A stretch of DNA of 64,000 nucleotides from Rhizomicrobium sp. (GTDB lineage Bacteria; Pseudomonadota; Alphaproteobacteria; Micropepsales; Micropepsaceae). Below are positions 28,424 through 35,178 of the stretch, one piece after another. The notes below the pieces were generated by a model. It was not told where the DNA came from, did no database searches, and worked only from the letters and a program-made list of their open reading frames with translations. The translations under genes and the position numbers were made by a program. The stretch's first letter is position 1, and each line of letters opens with the position of its first letter. Where the stretch lies: the NCBI GenBank assembly GCA_037200045.1, contig JBBCHM010000002.1:1415241-1479240 (forward strand). Reading direction: 5' to 3'.

Positions 28424-29632
28424 TCAGCGCGCCGCCACCTGCTGACGGGGATCGACCACGGCGCCCGGCAGCACGCGCTGCAGCCCGTCGACGATGATGC
28501 GGTCGCCGGCGTGCAATCCGGCGGTCACGATGCGGCGGCCGCCCACCGTCCGTCCCAGTTCGATCTCGCGGAAATCCGCCTTGTGGTCGGTGCCGACGAC
28601 ATAGACATAGCGCTTGGACTGGTCGTTCTGGACGGCGTCTTCCGGCACCAGCAGGACCTTGCGGTTGGTCGCATCGCCCAGCCGGACGGTGACGAACATG
28701 CCCGGAACCAGCGCGCCGTCGGTGTTGGCGAAGCGGGCGCGAGCGCGGATCGTGCCGCTGGAAACGTCGATCTTGTTGTCGAAGCTTTCGATATTGCCGC
28801 TATAGACGCGGTCGTCGCCCTGGATGGTGAGCTGGACCGGAAGGCGCTGCTCCTGCCCCGCCGTCGAGGCATTCTGGTGGATCGAGCGCAGATAGGTCTG
28901 CTCGTCGACCTCGAAGTCGGCATAGATGCTGTCGCTGGCGACGATGCTGGTCAAGAGCGGGGCGTTCGCGCCCGCCTGCACCAGATTGCCGACGGTGATC
29001 TCGGCGCGGCTGACCCGGCCGTCGATCGGCGCCTTGACATAAGCATGCTCGACATCGAGCCGGGCCTGCGCCAGGGCCGCCTGCGCCGACTTGATATTCG
29101 CGGCGCCGACGCCGGCGGCGTTGTCGCGCTGATCGTAAAGGTCGCGCGCCACCGCGTTCGCGGCCATCAGGCGCTGGGCGCGCTCGAGCTGGACCTTGGC
29201 CAGATGGTCGTTGCTGTTGGCGCTGGCGAGATCGGCCTCGGCCTTCGCCACCGCCGCTTCATAGGGACGCGGATCGATGACCAGAAGGATATCGCCCTTG
29301 TGGACCACCTGGCCGTCCTTGAAGCGGATTTCGGTGATGCGGCCGCTGACCTCCGGGCGGATATCGGCGGAATTGACCGCCGCCAGGCGGCCGGAAAAGT
29401 CGGACCACACCCGCACGCTCTGCGGCTGGACCGACGCAACCGTCACGACGGCCGGGGGCGGCGCGGCGGCCGGCGCCGAGCCGCCTTCGCTCGCCATGGC
29501 CGCGGCACCCAGCAGAAGGGCCACCGCCAGACCCGCGAGAACCGGGCGTTTCCTCAGGAAAGACAAGGGCTTGGACACGAGGGGCGTTCCGACGAACTTG
29601 TCGGTTCGGACGAGATCGGCAATATGAGACAT
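28424..29632 (-). CDS. RND periplasmic adaptor (membrane fusion protein)
   Basis: A 402-residue protein with an N-terminal anchor (residues about 32-52, VLAGLAVALLLGAAAMAS). Barrel-sandwich half motifs are GRITEIRFKDGQVVHKGDILLVI and AYVKAPIDGRVSRAEI, separated by a helical hairpin. A beta-barrel and membrane-proximal domain follow. The cytosolic leader before the anchor is about 30 residues. Start ATG is preceded by GGAGGG. The promoter region upstream holds two TetR-type operators. Confidence 0.93.
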   Translation of the reverse strand: MSHIADLVRTDKFVGTPLVSKPLSFLRKRPVLAGLAVALLLGAAAMASEGGSAPAAAPPPAVVTVASVQPQSVRVWSDFSGRLAAVNSADIRPEVSGRITEIRFKDGQVVHKGDILLVIDPRPYEAAVAKAEADLASANSNDHLAKVQLERAQRLMAANAVARDLYDQRDNAAGVGAANIKSAQAALAQARLDVEHAYVKAPIDGRVSRAEITVGNLVQAGANAPLLTSIVASDSIYADFEVDEQTYLRSIHQNASTAGQEQRLPVQLTIQGDDRVYSGNIESFDNKIDVSSGTIRARARFANTDGALVPGMFVTVRLGDATNRKVLLVPEDAVQNDQSKRYVYVVGTDHKADFREIELGRTVGGRRIVTAGLHAGDRIIVDGLQRVLPGAVVDPRQQVAAR

Positions 29633-29647
29633 GGGTCCCTCCAATTC

Positions 29648-29713
29648 TGTAGCGCCCGATACAGATATAGACTGGAAGTCGCCGTTCAAGGTACTTATGT
29701 AGCAAGCGGTACA
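29648..29713. promoter_or_regulatory. Twin TetR-type operators TGTAGC-N4-GRTACA
   Basis: Two 16-bp sites match: TGTAGCGCCCGATACA (29648-29663) and TGTAGCAAGCGGTACA (29698-29713), starts 50 bp apart. They share TGTAGC-N4-G[AG]TACA dyad symmetry and lie in the divergent gap between adaptor and regulator genes. The regulator probably represses both directions through them. Confidence 0.7.
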
Positions 29714-29739
29714 AAAAAATGCTCATGGGAGGCAAAAAA

Positions 29740-30378
29740 ATGAAGATCGGCCGCCCGCGCAGCTTTTGCGTGGAGGATGCGCTGGACCGCGCGATGGATG
29801 TGTTCTGGCGCAAAGGCTACCAGGCCGCGTCGCTCAGCGATCTGACCGAGGCGATGGGTATCAACGCGCCCAGTCTCTACGCCTGTTTCGACAACAAGGA
29901 AGGCCTGTTCCGCGCCGTGCTGGATCGCTACGAGGACGCCGGCAAGGGTTTCCTGCAGGAGGTGATGGACGCGCCGACCTCGCGCGCCTCGGCGGAACTT
30001 TTCCTCAAGGGCGTTGCCGCCCGCGCGACCGATCCCGACAACCATCCGCCGGGCTGCCTTCTGTTGCAGAGCGGGCTGGCGGGCGAGGACCAGCGCATCC
30101 CGAACGAATTGGCGCGGTACCGCGCCGAGAAGGAATTGGCGCTGCGCGAGCGCTTCGCCTGCGCGCAACGGCTGGGTGACCTGCCGGCCGGCGCCGACCC
30201 CGCCGCCCTGGCGCGCTATCTCGTGACCGTGGCGAACGGCATGTGCGTCCAGGCCTCGGCCGGCGCGAAGGCGGAAGATTTGCTGATGGTCGCGGAGTTG
30301 GCCCTGGCGGCATGGCCCGCCGGCGAACCCGCCAAGCGCGGCAAGACGGCCAAGCAGAAGGCCGACGCCGGGACGTAG
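29740..30378 (+). CDS. TetR-family regulator of the efflux pair
   Basis: A 212-residue protein. The N-terminal HTH spans residues about 10-55 (FWRKGYQAASLSDLTEAMG, then INAPSLYACFDNKEGLF). The effector domain contains PPGCLLLQSGLA, as in AcrR/TetR_C subgroup members. ATG 29740 is chosen because GGGAGG lies 7 bp upstream; ATG 29719 would overlap the operator zone. Basic C-terminal tail. Divergent from the adaptor/RND operon, which it should repress. Confidence 0.9.
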   Translation: MKIGRPRSFCVEDALDRAMDVFWRKGYQAASLSDLTEAMGINAPSLYACFDNKEGLFRAVLDRYEDAGKGFLQEVMDAPTSRASAELFLKGVAARATDPDNHPPGCLLLQSGLAGEDQRIPNELARYRAEKELALRERFACAQRLGDLPAGADPAALARYLVTVANGMCVQASAGAKAEDLLMVAELALAAWPAGEPAKRGKTAKQKADAGT

Positions 30379-30430
30379 AGTCGTTTCGGAATAGAGCCGT
30401 TTTAGTTTGGATTGGATCGTTGAAAACCAA

Positions 30431-30511
30431 TCGTCATCGCCCGCTTCATGCGGGGCGATCCAATTTAACCGCAAGAAAAAATGGGTTGCCCGGACAAGCC
30501 GGGCAATGACG
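30431..30511. repeat. Intergenic inverted repeat, family B copy 3
   Basis: Same two-hairpin layout as 20592-20677: CGTCATCGCCCGC-TTCATGC... at the left and TTGCCCGGACAAGCCGGGCA-ATGACG at the right. It lies in the 284-bp gap between the TetR gene and the toxin gene. I see nothing else in that gap apart from the small operator at 30635. Confidence 0.75.
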
Positions 30512-30634
30512 CCTTTATTTGGGTGACGTCAAATCGAAACGGCTCTGGATGAAATTATGGCGGGCCGCGCCCGATGATGATGGGCACTATGTTTACGCCA
30601 TCGCCCTCTGACCGTCTGTCATGCCCTTGCGGGA

Positions 30635-30653
30635 TGTACGCCAGAGACGTACA
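30635..30653. promoter_or_regulatory. Inverted repeat upstream of toxin gene
   Basis: TGTACG (30635-30640) and CGTACA (30648-30653) form a 6-bp dyad with a 7-bp spacer, ending 9 bp before the GTG of the BrnT gene. BrnTA operons are autoregulated by the antitoxin binding such sites; function inferred from position. Confidence 0.5.
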
Positions 30654-30662
30654 TTTTGGCTC

Positions 30663-30935
30663 GTGAAATATGTGTTCGATCCGGCGAAGGACAAAACCAA
30701 CCGGGCGAAGCATGGGATTTCCTTGGTCTTGGCCGAGGTTCTGTTCGCAGGGCCGCACATATCGATGGCGGACGATCGGTTTGAGTATGGCGAGGTTCGC
30801 GAAGTCGCTTTCGGACTCATCAACGATCGCCTTTTCGCGTGTGTTTATGCCGACCGTGGCCAGGAGCGGCGCGTGATCTCGCTCCGCAAGGCGACGAAAT
30901 CAGAGGTGAAGCGCTATGGCAAAGACCTTGAGTAA
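30663..30935 (+). CDS. brnT: BrnT-family toxin (RelE-like ribonuclease fold)
   Basis: A 90-residue protein starting VKYVFDPAKDKTNRAKHGIS, with the classic BrnT N-terminal D..K...N..KHG...F/L block. RFEYGEVREVAFG, the strand LFACVYADRG and the terminal RRVISLRKATKSEVKRY follow, where BrnT carries its catalytic R...S..A...E..Y. It should block translation by mRNA cleavage. GTG 30663 fits the domain edge; ATG 30621 would overlap the inverted repeat. The 3' end overlaps the antitoxin by 20 bp. Confidence 0.85.
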   Translation: MKYVFDPAKDKTNRAKHGISLVLAEVLFAGPHISMADDRFEYGEVREVAFGLINDRLFACVYADRGQERRVISLRKATKSEVKRYGKDLE

Positions 30936-31245
30936 GGCGGCGCGCGATGCGCTGGCGGCAACGAAATGGGCCAAGATCGACGCCATGACCGACGAAGACA
31001 TCGCGCGGCAGATTGCTTCCAATCCCGACGCGGCGCCTGACATGGCTCCAGAGATCGATGTGCGCGCGATCCGGCGCGCCGCCGGCATGACGCAAGCAGA
31101 GTTCGCCGCTGCTTACGAATTCAGCATCCGCACTGTGCAGGAATGGGAGCGCGGCGCGAAAAAACCGAGTGGGCCTGCGCGAACCTTGTTGCGTGCCATC
31201 AAGGCCGACCCGGAAGGCTTGCGAAAAGCCCTCGCCACCGCATAG
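30916..31245 (+). CDS. HTH antitoxin paired with BrnT
   Basis: A 109-residue protein. The N-terminal part has BrnA-like WAKIDAMTDEDIARQI. An Xre-type helix-turn-helix lies at about residues 50-95 (AGMTQAEFAAAYEFSIRTVQEWERG). It replaces the ribbon-helix-helix of canonical BrnA. It should neutralise the toxin and repress the operon. It overlaps the toxin gene, and its stop lies 28 bp before the attL repeat, just outside the integrated element. Confidence 0.82.
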   Translation: MAKTLSKAARDALAATKWAKIDAMTDEDIARQIASNPDAAPDMAPEIDVRAIRRAAGMTQAEFAAAYEFSIRTVQEWERGAKKPSGPARTLLRAIKADPEGLRKALATA

Positions 31246-31273
31246 GGCTGCGGCGGCAACAGATATAGCAATT

Positions 31274-31288
31274 TGGCGGACAGGGTGG
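31274..31288. repeat. attL core (15-bp copy of tRNA-Ser 3' end)
   Basis: TGGCGGACAGGGTGG, identical over 15 bp to the CCA end and acceptor/T-arm boundary of the tRNA-Ser gene at 41303-41317. Flanking bases differ on both sides. It marks the distal junction of the element. A small dyad GGTCC-TATCC-GGACC (31332-31346) follows and might be an integrase arm site or an operator. Confidence 0.85.
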
Positions 31289-31399
31289 TTGTCACCTGTT
31301 CGGTCTACTTCAATGGCTTAGCCTGTCAACCGGTCCTATCCGGACCAACTGAACTCAAAAGAGAATTTCCTGCATCGTCAAACTGCGGGAGCGGCTGCC

Positions 31400-31882
31400 A
31401 TGCGTGACTTCACGATGGTATCGCCGCGCATCTGGATGTCGCCGAAATTTTGGGCGTTGCCCTCAAACGAGGAACGCTTCGTCTACCTCTATGTGCTGAC
31501 CGGGCAGCACCAGAACGGCGCAGGCGCCTACCATTTGCCGGTGGGCTACGCCGCTGCCGATCTTCGAAGCACGCCAGTGGCCGTCACGGCAGCGCTAGGC
31601 GAGCTCAATCAGGCGGGCTTGATCGAATTCGACCCAGCGACCAGCGAGGTGCTGATCGTCGGTTGGTTTGATCTATGCAAGCCACAGAACGCAAAGCACT
31701 ACGAGGGCGTGAAGCGCCGCATCGCACAGCTACTGTCTGCACGCTTGCGGGACATTGCGGAGGCGGACGCAGCCCGGGCTTGGGCTGAATGCGAAGCGGG
31801 CCGAGCCGCCAGGGCGCTCCAAGCCGCGCCGTCATCGTCGCAACGCTCGATGAGCAGCGTCCTGCTACGGAACGTCAAATGA
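31400..31882 (+). CDS. Phage replication-type winged-helix protein
   Basis: A 160-residue protein starting MRDFTMVSPRIWMSPKFWALP, then NEERFVYLYVLTGQHQNGAGAY and TAALGELNQAGLIEFD. This opening is common in phage replication initiators and DnaD-like winged-helix proteins, where the domain binds origin DNA. The usual helicase-loader part is missing, so it is short. GGGAG lies 11 bp before the ATG. First gene inside the attL end; its stop overlaps the next start (ATGA). Confidence 0.6.
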   Translation: MRDFTMVSPRIWMSPKFWALPSNEERFVYLYVLTGQHQNGAGAYHLPVGYAAADLRSTPVAVTAALGELNQAGLIEFDPATSEVLIVGWFDLCKPQNAKHYEGVKRRIAQLLSARLRDIAEADAARAWAECEAGRAARALQAAPSSSQRSMSSVLLRNVK

Positions 31883-32115
31883 GCACCATCGATACAGTAC
31901 CTATACCCTATGCAGACGGTCTCCATACACCGAGACCGAAACCATACCGAAACCAGACTGGGACTGAGACCCAAACCGGTACCGTGAGACCACGGGCTGT
32001 GGATGAAAGCTTGCGGTCAGCCCTTGAGCGACTTGCCCAACGCCGTCGCCTGCGACCGGCACCGAAGAAGAAGGCAACGAGCGAGACGCCGTGGTGGTTG
32101 GAGAGCGACCGATGA
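31879..32115 (+). CDS. Small basic element-encoded protein, unknown
   Basis: A 78-residue protein starting MSTIDTVPIPYADG, rich in Thr, Pro and Arg (a TGTETQTGTV stretch, then RSALERLAQRRRLRPAPKKK), ending TPWWLESDR. The middle looks disordered and one basic helix may bind nucleic acid. It is translationally coupled to the preceding gene (ATGA). No family recognised. Confidence 0.5.
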   Translation: MSTIDTVPIPYADGLHTPRPKPYRNQTGTETQTGTVRPRAVDESLRSALERLAQRRRLRPAPKKKATSETPWWLESDR

Positions 32116-32258
32116 TCGCTACCCCGGTGGGGGGGCGGTTTCCGCCACGCCTGCCCCGAGTAACCGCATTGGGGATCACGGAGAGATTTTTTTTCACGGG
32201 GAATATTCCGATCAATCGAACTTTTTCAAAGAACGGAGGACATCGTGAGGGGCGGTAG
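32112..32258 (+). CDS. Possible 48-residue overlapping ORF
   Basis: ATG 32112 overlaps the TGA at 32113-32115, and the frame runs for 48 codons (MIATPVGGRFPPRLPRVTAL...) into the start of the terminase-like gene. It contains an FFFTG stretch and no recognisable motif. Kept only because the same overlap style is used throughout the element; it may be a non-coding leader for the next gene, whose AACGGAGGA ribosome-binding site lies within it. Confidence 0.22.
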   Translation: MIATPVGGRFPPRLPRVTALGITERFFFTGNIPINRTFSKNGGHREGR

Positions 32259-32817
32259 GCGAGAGGGGGCCGGAAGAAAATCCGGCGTTCCGAACAAGCC
32301 TAAGTTGCAATTGGTCGCCCAGGACGGCGAGCTGCTGGCGGCCGCACCTCACTCGCCAAAATCCAAGATGGCCGCGATGCGGCGGCACGTTGCCTGGATG
32401 GTCGCGACCGGAATGTCAGGGGACGAGATCGCGGCCGCGATGGGACTGACGTGCGACAAGCTCAAGGCCGTCTTCGCTCGCGAGCTCGAGCATGGCTATG
32501 CCATCGCGCGCGCCGAACTGGTCGCACGGTTCCTCGCCGCCGGCGACGCCGGCAAGGTCAACGCCGACAAAAAGCTCGAAGAACTGACCGCAGCGATGCG
32601 GTCGGGCCTTGGTGGAGCGGCTCCAACAATGGGCAAAAAGGCAGCAGCCGCTGCCGGCGCGCGCGATGCCGTCGCGCGCGGCGGAATATTCGCGCCGCCG
32701 CGGCCGCCTGCGGGCGTTGGAAAAAAAGAGTGGGCGAATCACCGCGCTGCAGATGCCGCGGTCGGCACATCATGGGAGGAACTCTCGGGTGACGCAAAAG
32801 ATGGAGCGCCCAATTGA
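32245..32817 (+). CDS. Small-terminase-like DNA-binding protein
   Basis: A 190-residue protein starting at GTG behind AACGGAGGA. The opening RGGRREGAGRKSGVPNK is typical of phage small terminase subunits. A helix-turn-helix follows (MVATGMSGDEIAAAMGLTCD). The C-terminal half is Ala/Gly-rich with RGGIFAPPRPP, as in proteins near terminases. No large terminase follows, which is the main oddity. It could select satellite DNA for packaging by a helper's motor. TGA overlaps the next TTG (TTGA). Confidence 0.6.
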   Translation: MRGGRREGAGRKSGVPNKPKLQLVAQDGELLAAAPHSPKSKMAAMRRHVAWMVATGMSGDEIAAAMGLTCDKLKAVFARELEHGYAIARAELVARFLAAGDAGKVNADKKLEELTAAMRSGLGGAAPTMGKKAAAAAGARDAVARGGIFAPPRPPAGVGKKEWANHRAADAAVGTSWEELSGDAKDGAPN

Positions 32818-33035
32818 CCATCGATGATTTCGACGACGATGAGCGCGATGCCATCTGGGCGGAGTACGCAAAATTTCAGGGCGAACAGCAGACAGACGGA
32901 GTGGCAAATGCCCATGTGCAGCTGTACCGCCGCGCCGCCGCCGGCAACGCGCAAGCTGCGATCATCTGCCTGATGCTGAACAATCCGCTGTCGCCGTTGG
33001 CCAAATTCCTCACGTCAGATCGAGCAACGAATTGA
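32814..33035 (+). CDS. Small acidic helical protein, unknown
   Basis: A 73-residue protein starting at TTG in an AATTGACC overlap with the preceding stop. It begins MTIDDFDDDERDAIWAEYAK and contains QLYRRAAAGNAQAAIICLML. It is helical and acidic at the N-terminus. It sits where large terminase and portal genes would be in a phage. No family recognised. The same TTGA overlap occurs at its own stop. Confidence 0.5.
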   Translation: MTIDDFDDDERDAIWAEYAKFQGEQQTDGVANAHVQLYRRAAAGNAQAAIICLMLNNPLSPLAKFLTSDRATN

Positions 33036-33229
33036 CCGGCGCGCAGATGCCCATGGCAGTTGACCGCGATTCCCAAAATCAGATAGACCATCGTTGCTTC
33101 GTCGCCGTGATGGCGAGAGGCCCCCAGGAAGTGCCGGCGCGACGCCGGGCGGAATGGTCACAAAGGCAACGTGATCCGCGCCATCGGGCGCACCGCAGCA
33201 CCATGGGAGGCCTCGGCAGTGAGCCGTGA
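33032..33229 (+). CDS. Possible small basic ORF before protease
   Basis: The TTG at 33032 overlaps the preceding TGA (TTGA), as in the gene before. The 65-codon frame contains CFVAVMARGPQEVPARRRAEW and an Arg/His-rich end. It stops 11 bp inside the protease gene if that starts at GTG 33219. Coding is uncertain; the protein is strongly basic and might be a packaging or scaffolding accessory, or simply a spacer. Confidence 0.3.
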   Translation: MTGAQMPMAVDRDSQNQIDHRCFVAVMARGPQEVPARRRAEWSQRQRDPRHRAHRSTMGGLGSEP

Positions 33230-33917
33230 TCTCGAAAATCGTTTCGGACTGCCGCTGGCATGCAAATTCGCGCCAGTCGATGATTCCGGCCTGTTCGAGG
33301 GTTACGCCAGCACATTCGGCGGTCCCCCCGACACGTTCGGCGACGTCGTTGCGCCTGGCGCGTTCAAGCAGACCCTGAGTGAGCATCGCGGGGCGGGCAC
33401 AATGCCGGCGATGCTTTGGGCGCACGATCAGAATCAGCCGATCGGCAAGTGGCTCGATATGTCGGAGGACGGTGTCGGGCTCAAAGCAGTCGGGCGCCTC
33501 ACGCTCGGCGTTGAACGCGCACGTGAAGCGCGAGCGCTGATGAAGGATGGCGCCCTGGGCCTGTCGATCGGATTCCGAACGCGCGATGCGTCGAAGCTCG
33601 ATGGCGATGCTGGCCGGCGCATGCTCAAGAATGTGAACCTCTTCGAAACCTCTGCGGTCGCGATGCCCGCCAACTCACGCGCGCGGATTACGGCCGTGAA
33701 GTCAGGCCTCGGCGCCGACGAGATCACGGATCCTCGCGCGTTCGAGAACTTCCTTCGCGAAGCAGGGTTCTCACGGGCGTTCGCGAAGGCAGTGACCGCC
33801 GCGGGCTTCAAAACCGCGGCCGCTCAGCTCGAACATGACCGCCGCGGCAGCCTGGCGGAGTTTATCAAGGCCCAAACCATCGAAATCGACAAACTCACAC
33901 GAAAGGTGAAGCAATGA
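33219..33917 (+). CDS. HK97-family prohead protease
   Basis: A 232-residue protein beginning VSRDLENRFGLPLACKF. FEGYASTFGGPPDTFGDVVAPGAF is the conserved N-terminal block. MLWAHDQNQPIGKW holds the catalytic His, and GLSIGFRTRD the catalytic Ser region (U35-type protease), followed by LFETSAVAMPANSRA. It cleaves the capsid delta domain during head maturation. GTG 33219 has GGGAGG eight bases upstream; GTG 33171 is an in-frame alternative adding 16 residues. Its stop overlaps the capsid ATG. Confidence 0.9.
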   Translation: MSRDLENRFGLPLACKFAPVDDSGLFEGYASTFGGPPDTFGDVVAPGAFKQTLSEHRGAGTMPAMLWAHDQNQPIGKWLDMSEDGVGLKAVGRLTLGVERAREARALMKDGALGLSIGFRTRDASKLDGDAGRRMLKNVNLFETSAVAMPANSRARITAVKSGLGADEITDPRAFENFLREAGFSRAFAKAVTAAGFKTAAAQLEHDRRGSLAEFIKAQTIEIDKLTRKVKQ

Positions 33918-35104
33918 AGTTGGAGACCAAAGCCGCTTTCGAGCGGAAAGCCGCCGGCGACGGCGAAGACGACGAAATCAAGGACGCGCTGGCTGCGCTG
34001 ACCAAGACAACGGGCGACGCCGTGAAGAGCATGGACGATCGGATGAAGACCTGGGAGGCCGAGCTCGACAAGTTCTTCAAGAAGGCAAACCGCCCGCGAG
34101 GCGGCGGCCCCGGCGCCGGCGACCTGGACATCGGCGACCCGGAGAAAATCGAGGCCGAGCGCAAGAACCTCAACGCGTTCATCCGCGGCGAGTTCAAGAT
34201 CATGACCGTCGATGTCGATCCGCAGGCGGGCTACTTCGTGCCCGACATTCTGCGCCCGACGATGACGGAAAAACTCTATGACACTCCGACGATGCTCTCG
34301 CTGGTTCGAACCGAACAATGGGACGGTCCCGGCTCGGAATGGATGGAGCCGCTGAAGCGCGCGCTTCTGAGCGCCCGGCGCCGCAGCAGCGAGACCCAGG
34401 CGGCGCAAGACACGAGTGCAAGCAATCCCGTGGGGCTGTTGACGGTGGGCGCCGGCGAGTCCGAAGCTCTGATTCAGTTTTCGCAAAAATTGATCGACGA
34501 TTCGAGCCGCGATCTGGCGTCGATGGCTTTCACTGATATGGACGCGGCCTTTGATCGCCAGCTCGATGGCGAGGTCATCAGCGGAACAGGCACCGGAAAT
34601 CAGGCCTGGGGCTTCCTGAACGTGCCGATCGTGGCAACGGACGACGCGACCAGAAATTGGGGCTCGATCCAATATGTTCCCGGTGGCGATGCGGCGAACG
34701 TGACCGCCGATGGCGTCAAGAACCTGCTTTGGGGCCTGCGTGCGCCATACCGAACAAATGCGAGCTTCGTGATGTCGTCGAACACGGCAAATGCGGTCGA
34801 CAAGCTCAAAAACGGCCAAGGCGACTACATCTGGCGCGACCAAATGACGGCCGGTGCACCGCCCATGCTGCTCGGCTTCCCGGTTCACTTCGATGAGAAC
34901 ATGCCCGCGGTCGCGGGCAATGCGTTGCCGATCGCGTTCGGCAACTGGAAGCTCGGCTATCTTGCCGTCAAAAAGAGCGTCACGCGTTATCTCCGCGATC
35001 CTTACACCGCGAAGCCGAACATCGTGCTGTACGGCTACAAGCGCCAAGGCGGCATGGTGGCAAATAGCGAAGCGATCAAGGTGATGAAGATCGCAACGTC
35101 GTAG
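33914..35104 (+). CDS. HK97-fold major capsid protein
   Basis: A 396-residue protein. Residues 1-85 are a charged coiled-coil-like delta domain (KAAFERKAAGDGEDDEIKDAL) ending in a Gly/Arg-rich stretch (RPRGGGPGAG), a likely maturation site. Residues about 90-396 are the capsid fold, with VDPQAGYFVPDILRPTMTEK, DMDAAFDRQLDGEVISGTG and LLGFPVHFDENMPA typical of HK97-type capsids. The start overlaps the protease stop (ATGA). It would assemble into an icosahedral head. Confidence 0.93.
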   Translation: MKLETKAAFERKAAGDGEDDEIKDALAALTKTTGDAVKSMDDRMKTWEAELDKFFKKANRPRGGGPGAGDLDIGDPEKIEAERKNLNAFIRGEFKIMTVDVDPQAGYFVPDILRPTMTEKLYDTPTMLSLVRTEQWDGPGSEWMEPLKRALLSARRRSSETQAAQDTSASNPVGLLTVGAGESEALIQFSQKLIDDSSRDLASMAFTDMDAAFDRQLDGEVISGTGTGNQAWGFLNVPIVATDDATRNWGSIQYVPGGDAANVTADGVKNLLWGLRAPYRTNASFVMSSNTANAVDKLKNGQGDYIWRDQMTAGAPPMLLGFPVHFDENMPAVAGNALPIAFGNWKLGYLAVKKSVTRYLRDPYTAKPNIVLYGYKRQGGMVANSEAIKVMKIATS

Positions 35105-35178
35105 TCCCGCACGACGCCAGCGTGGAGGCGCGGGGGTCATGGGCTCCCGCGCCTCAATCTAACCGGAGATGAGGCTCC

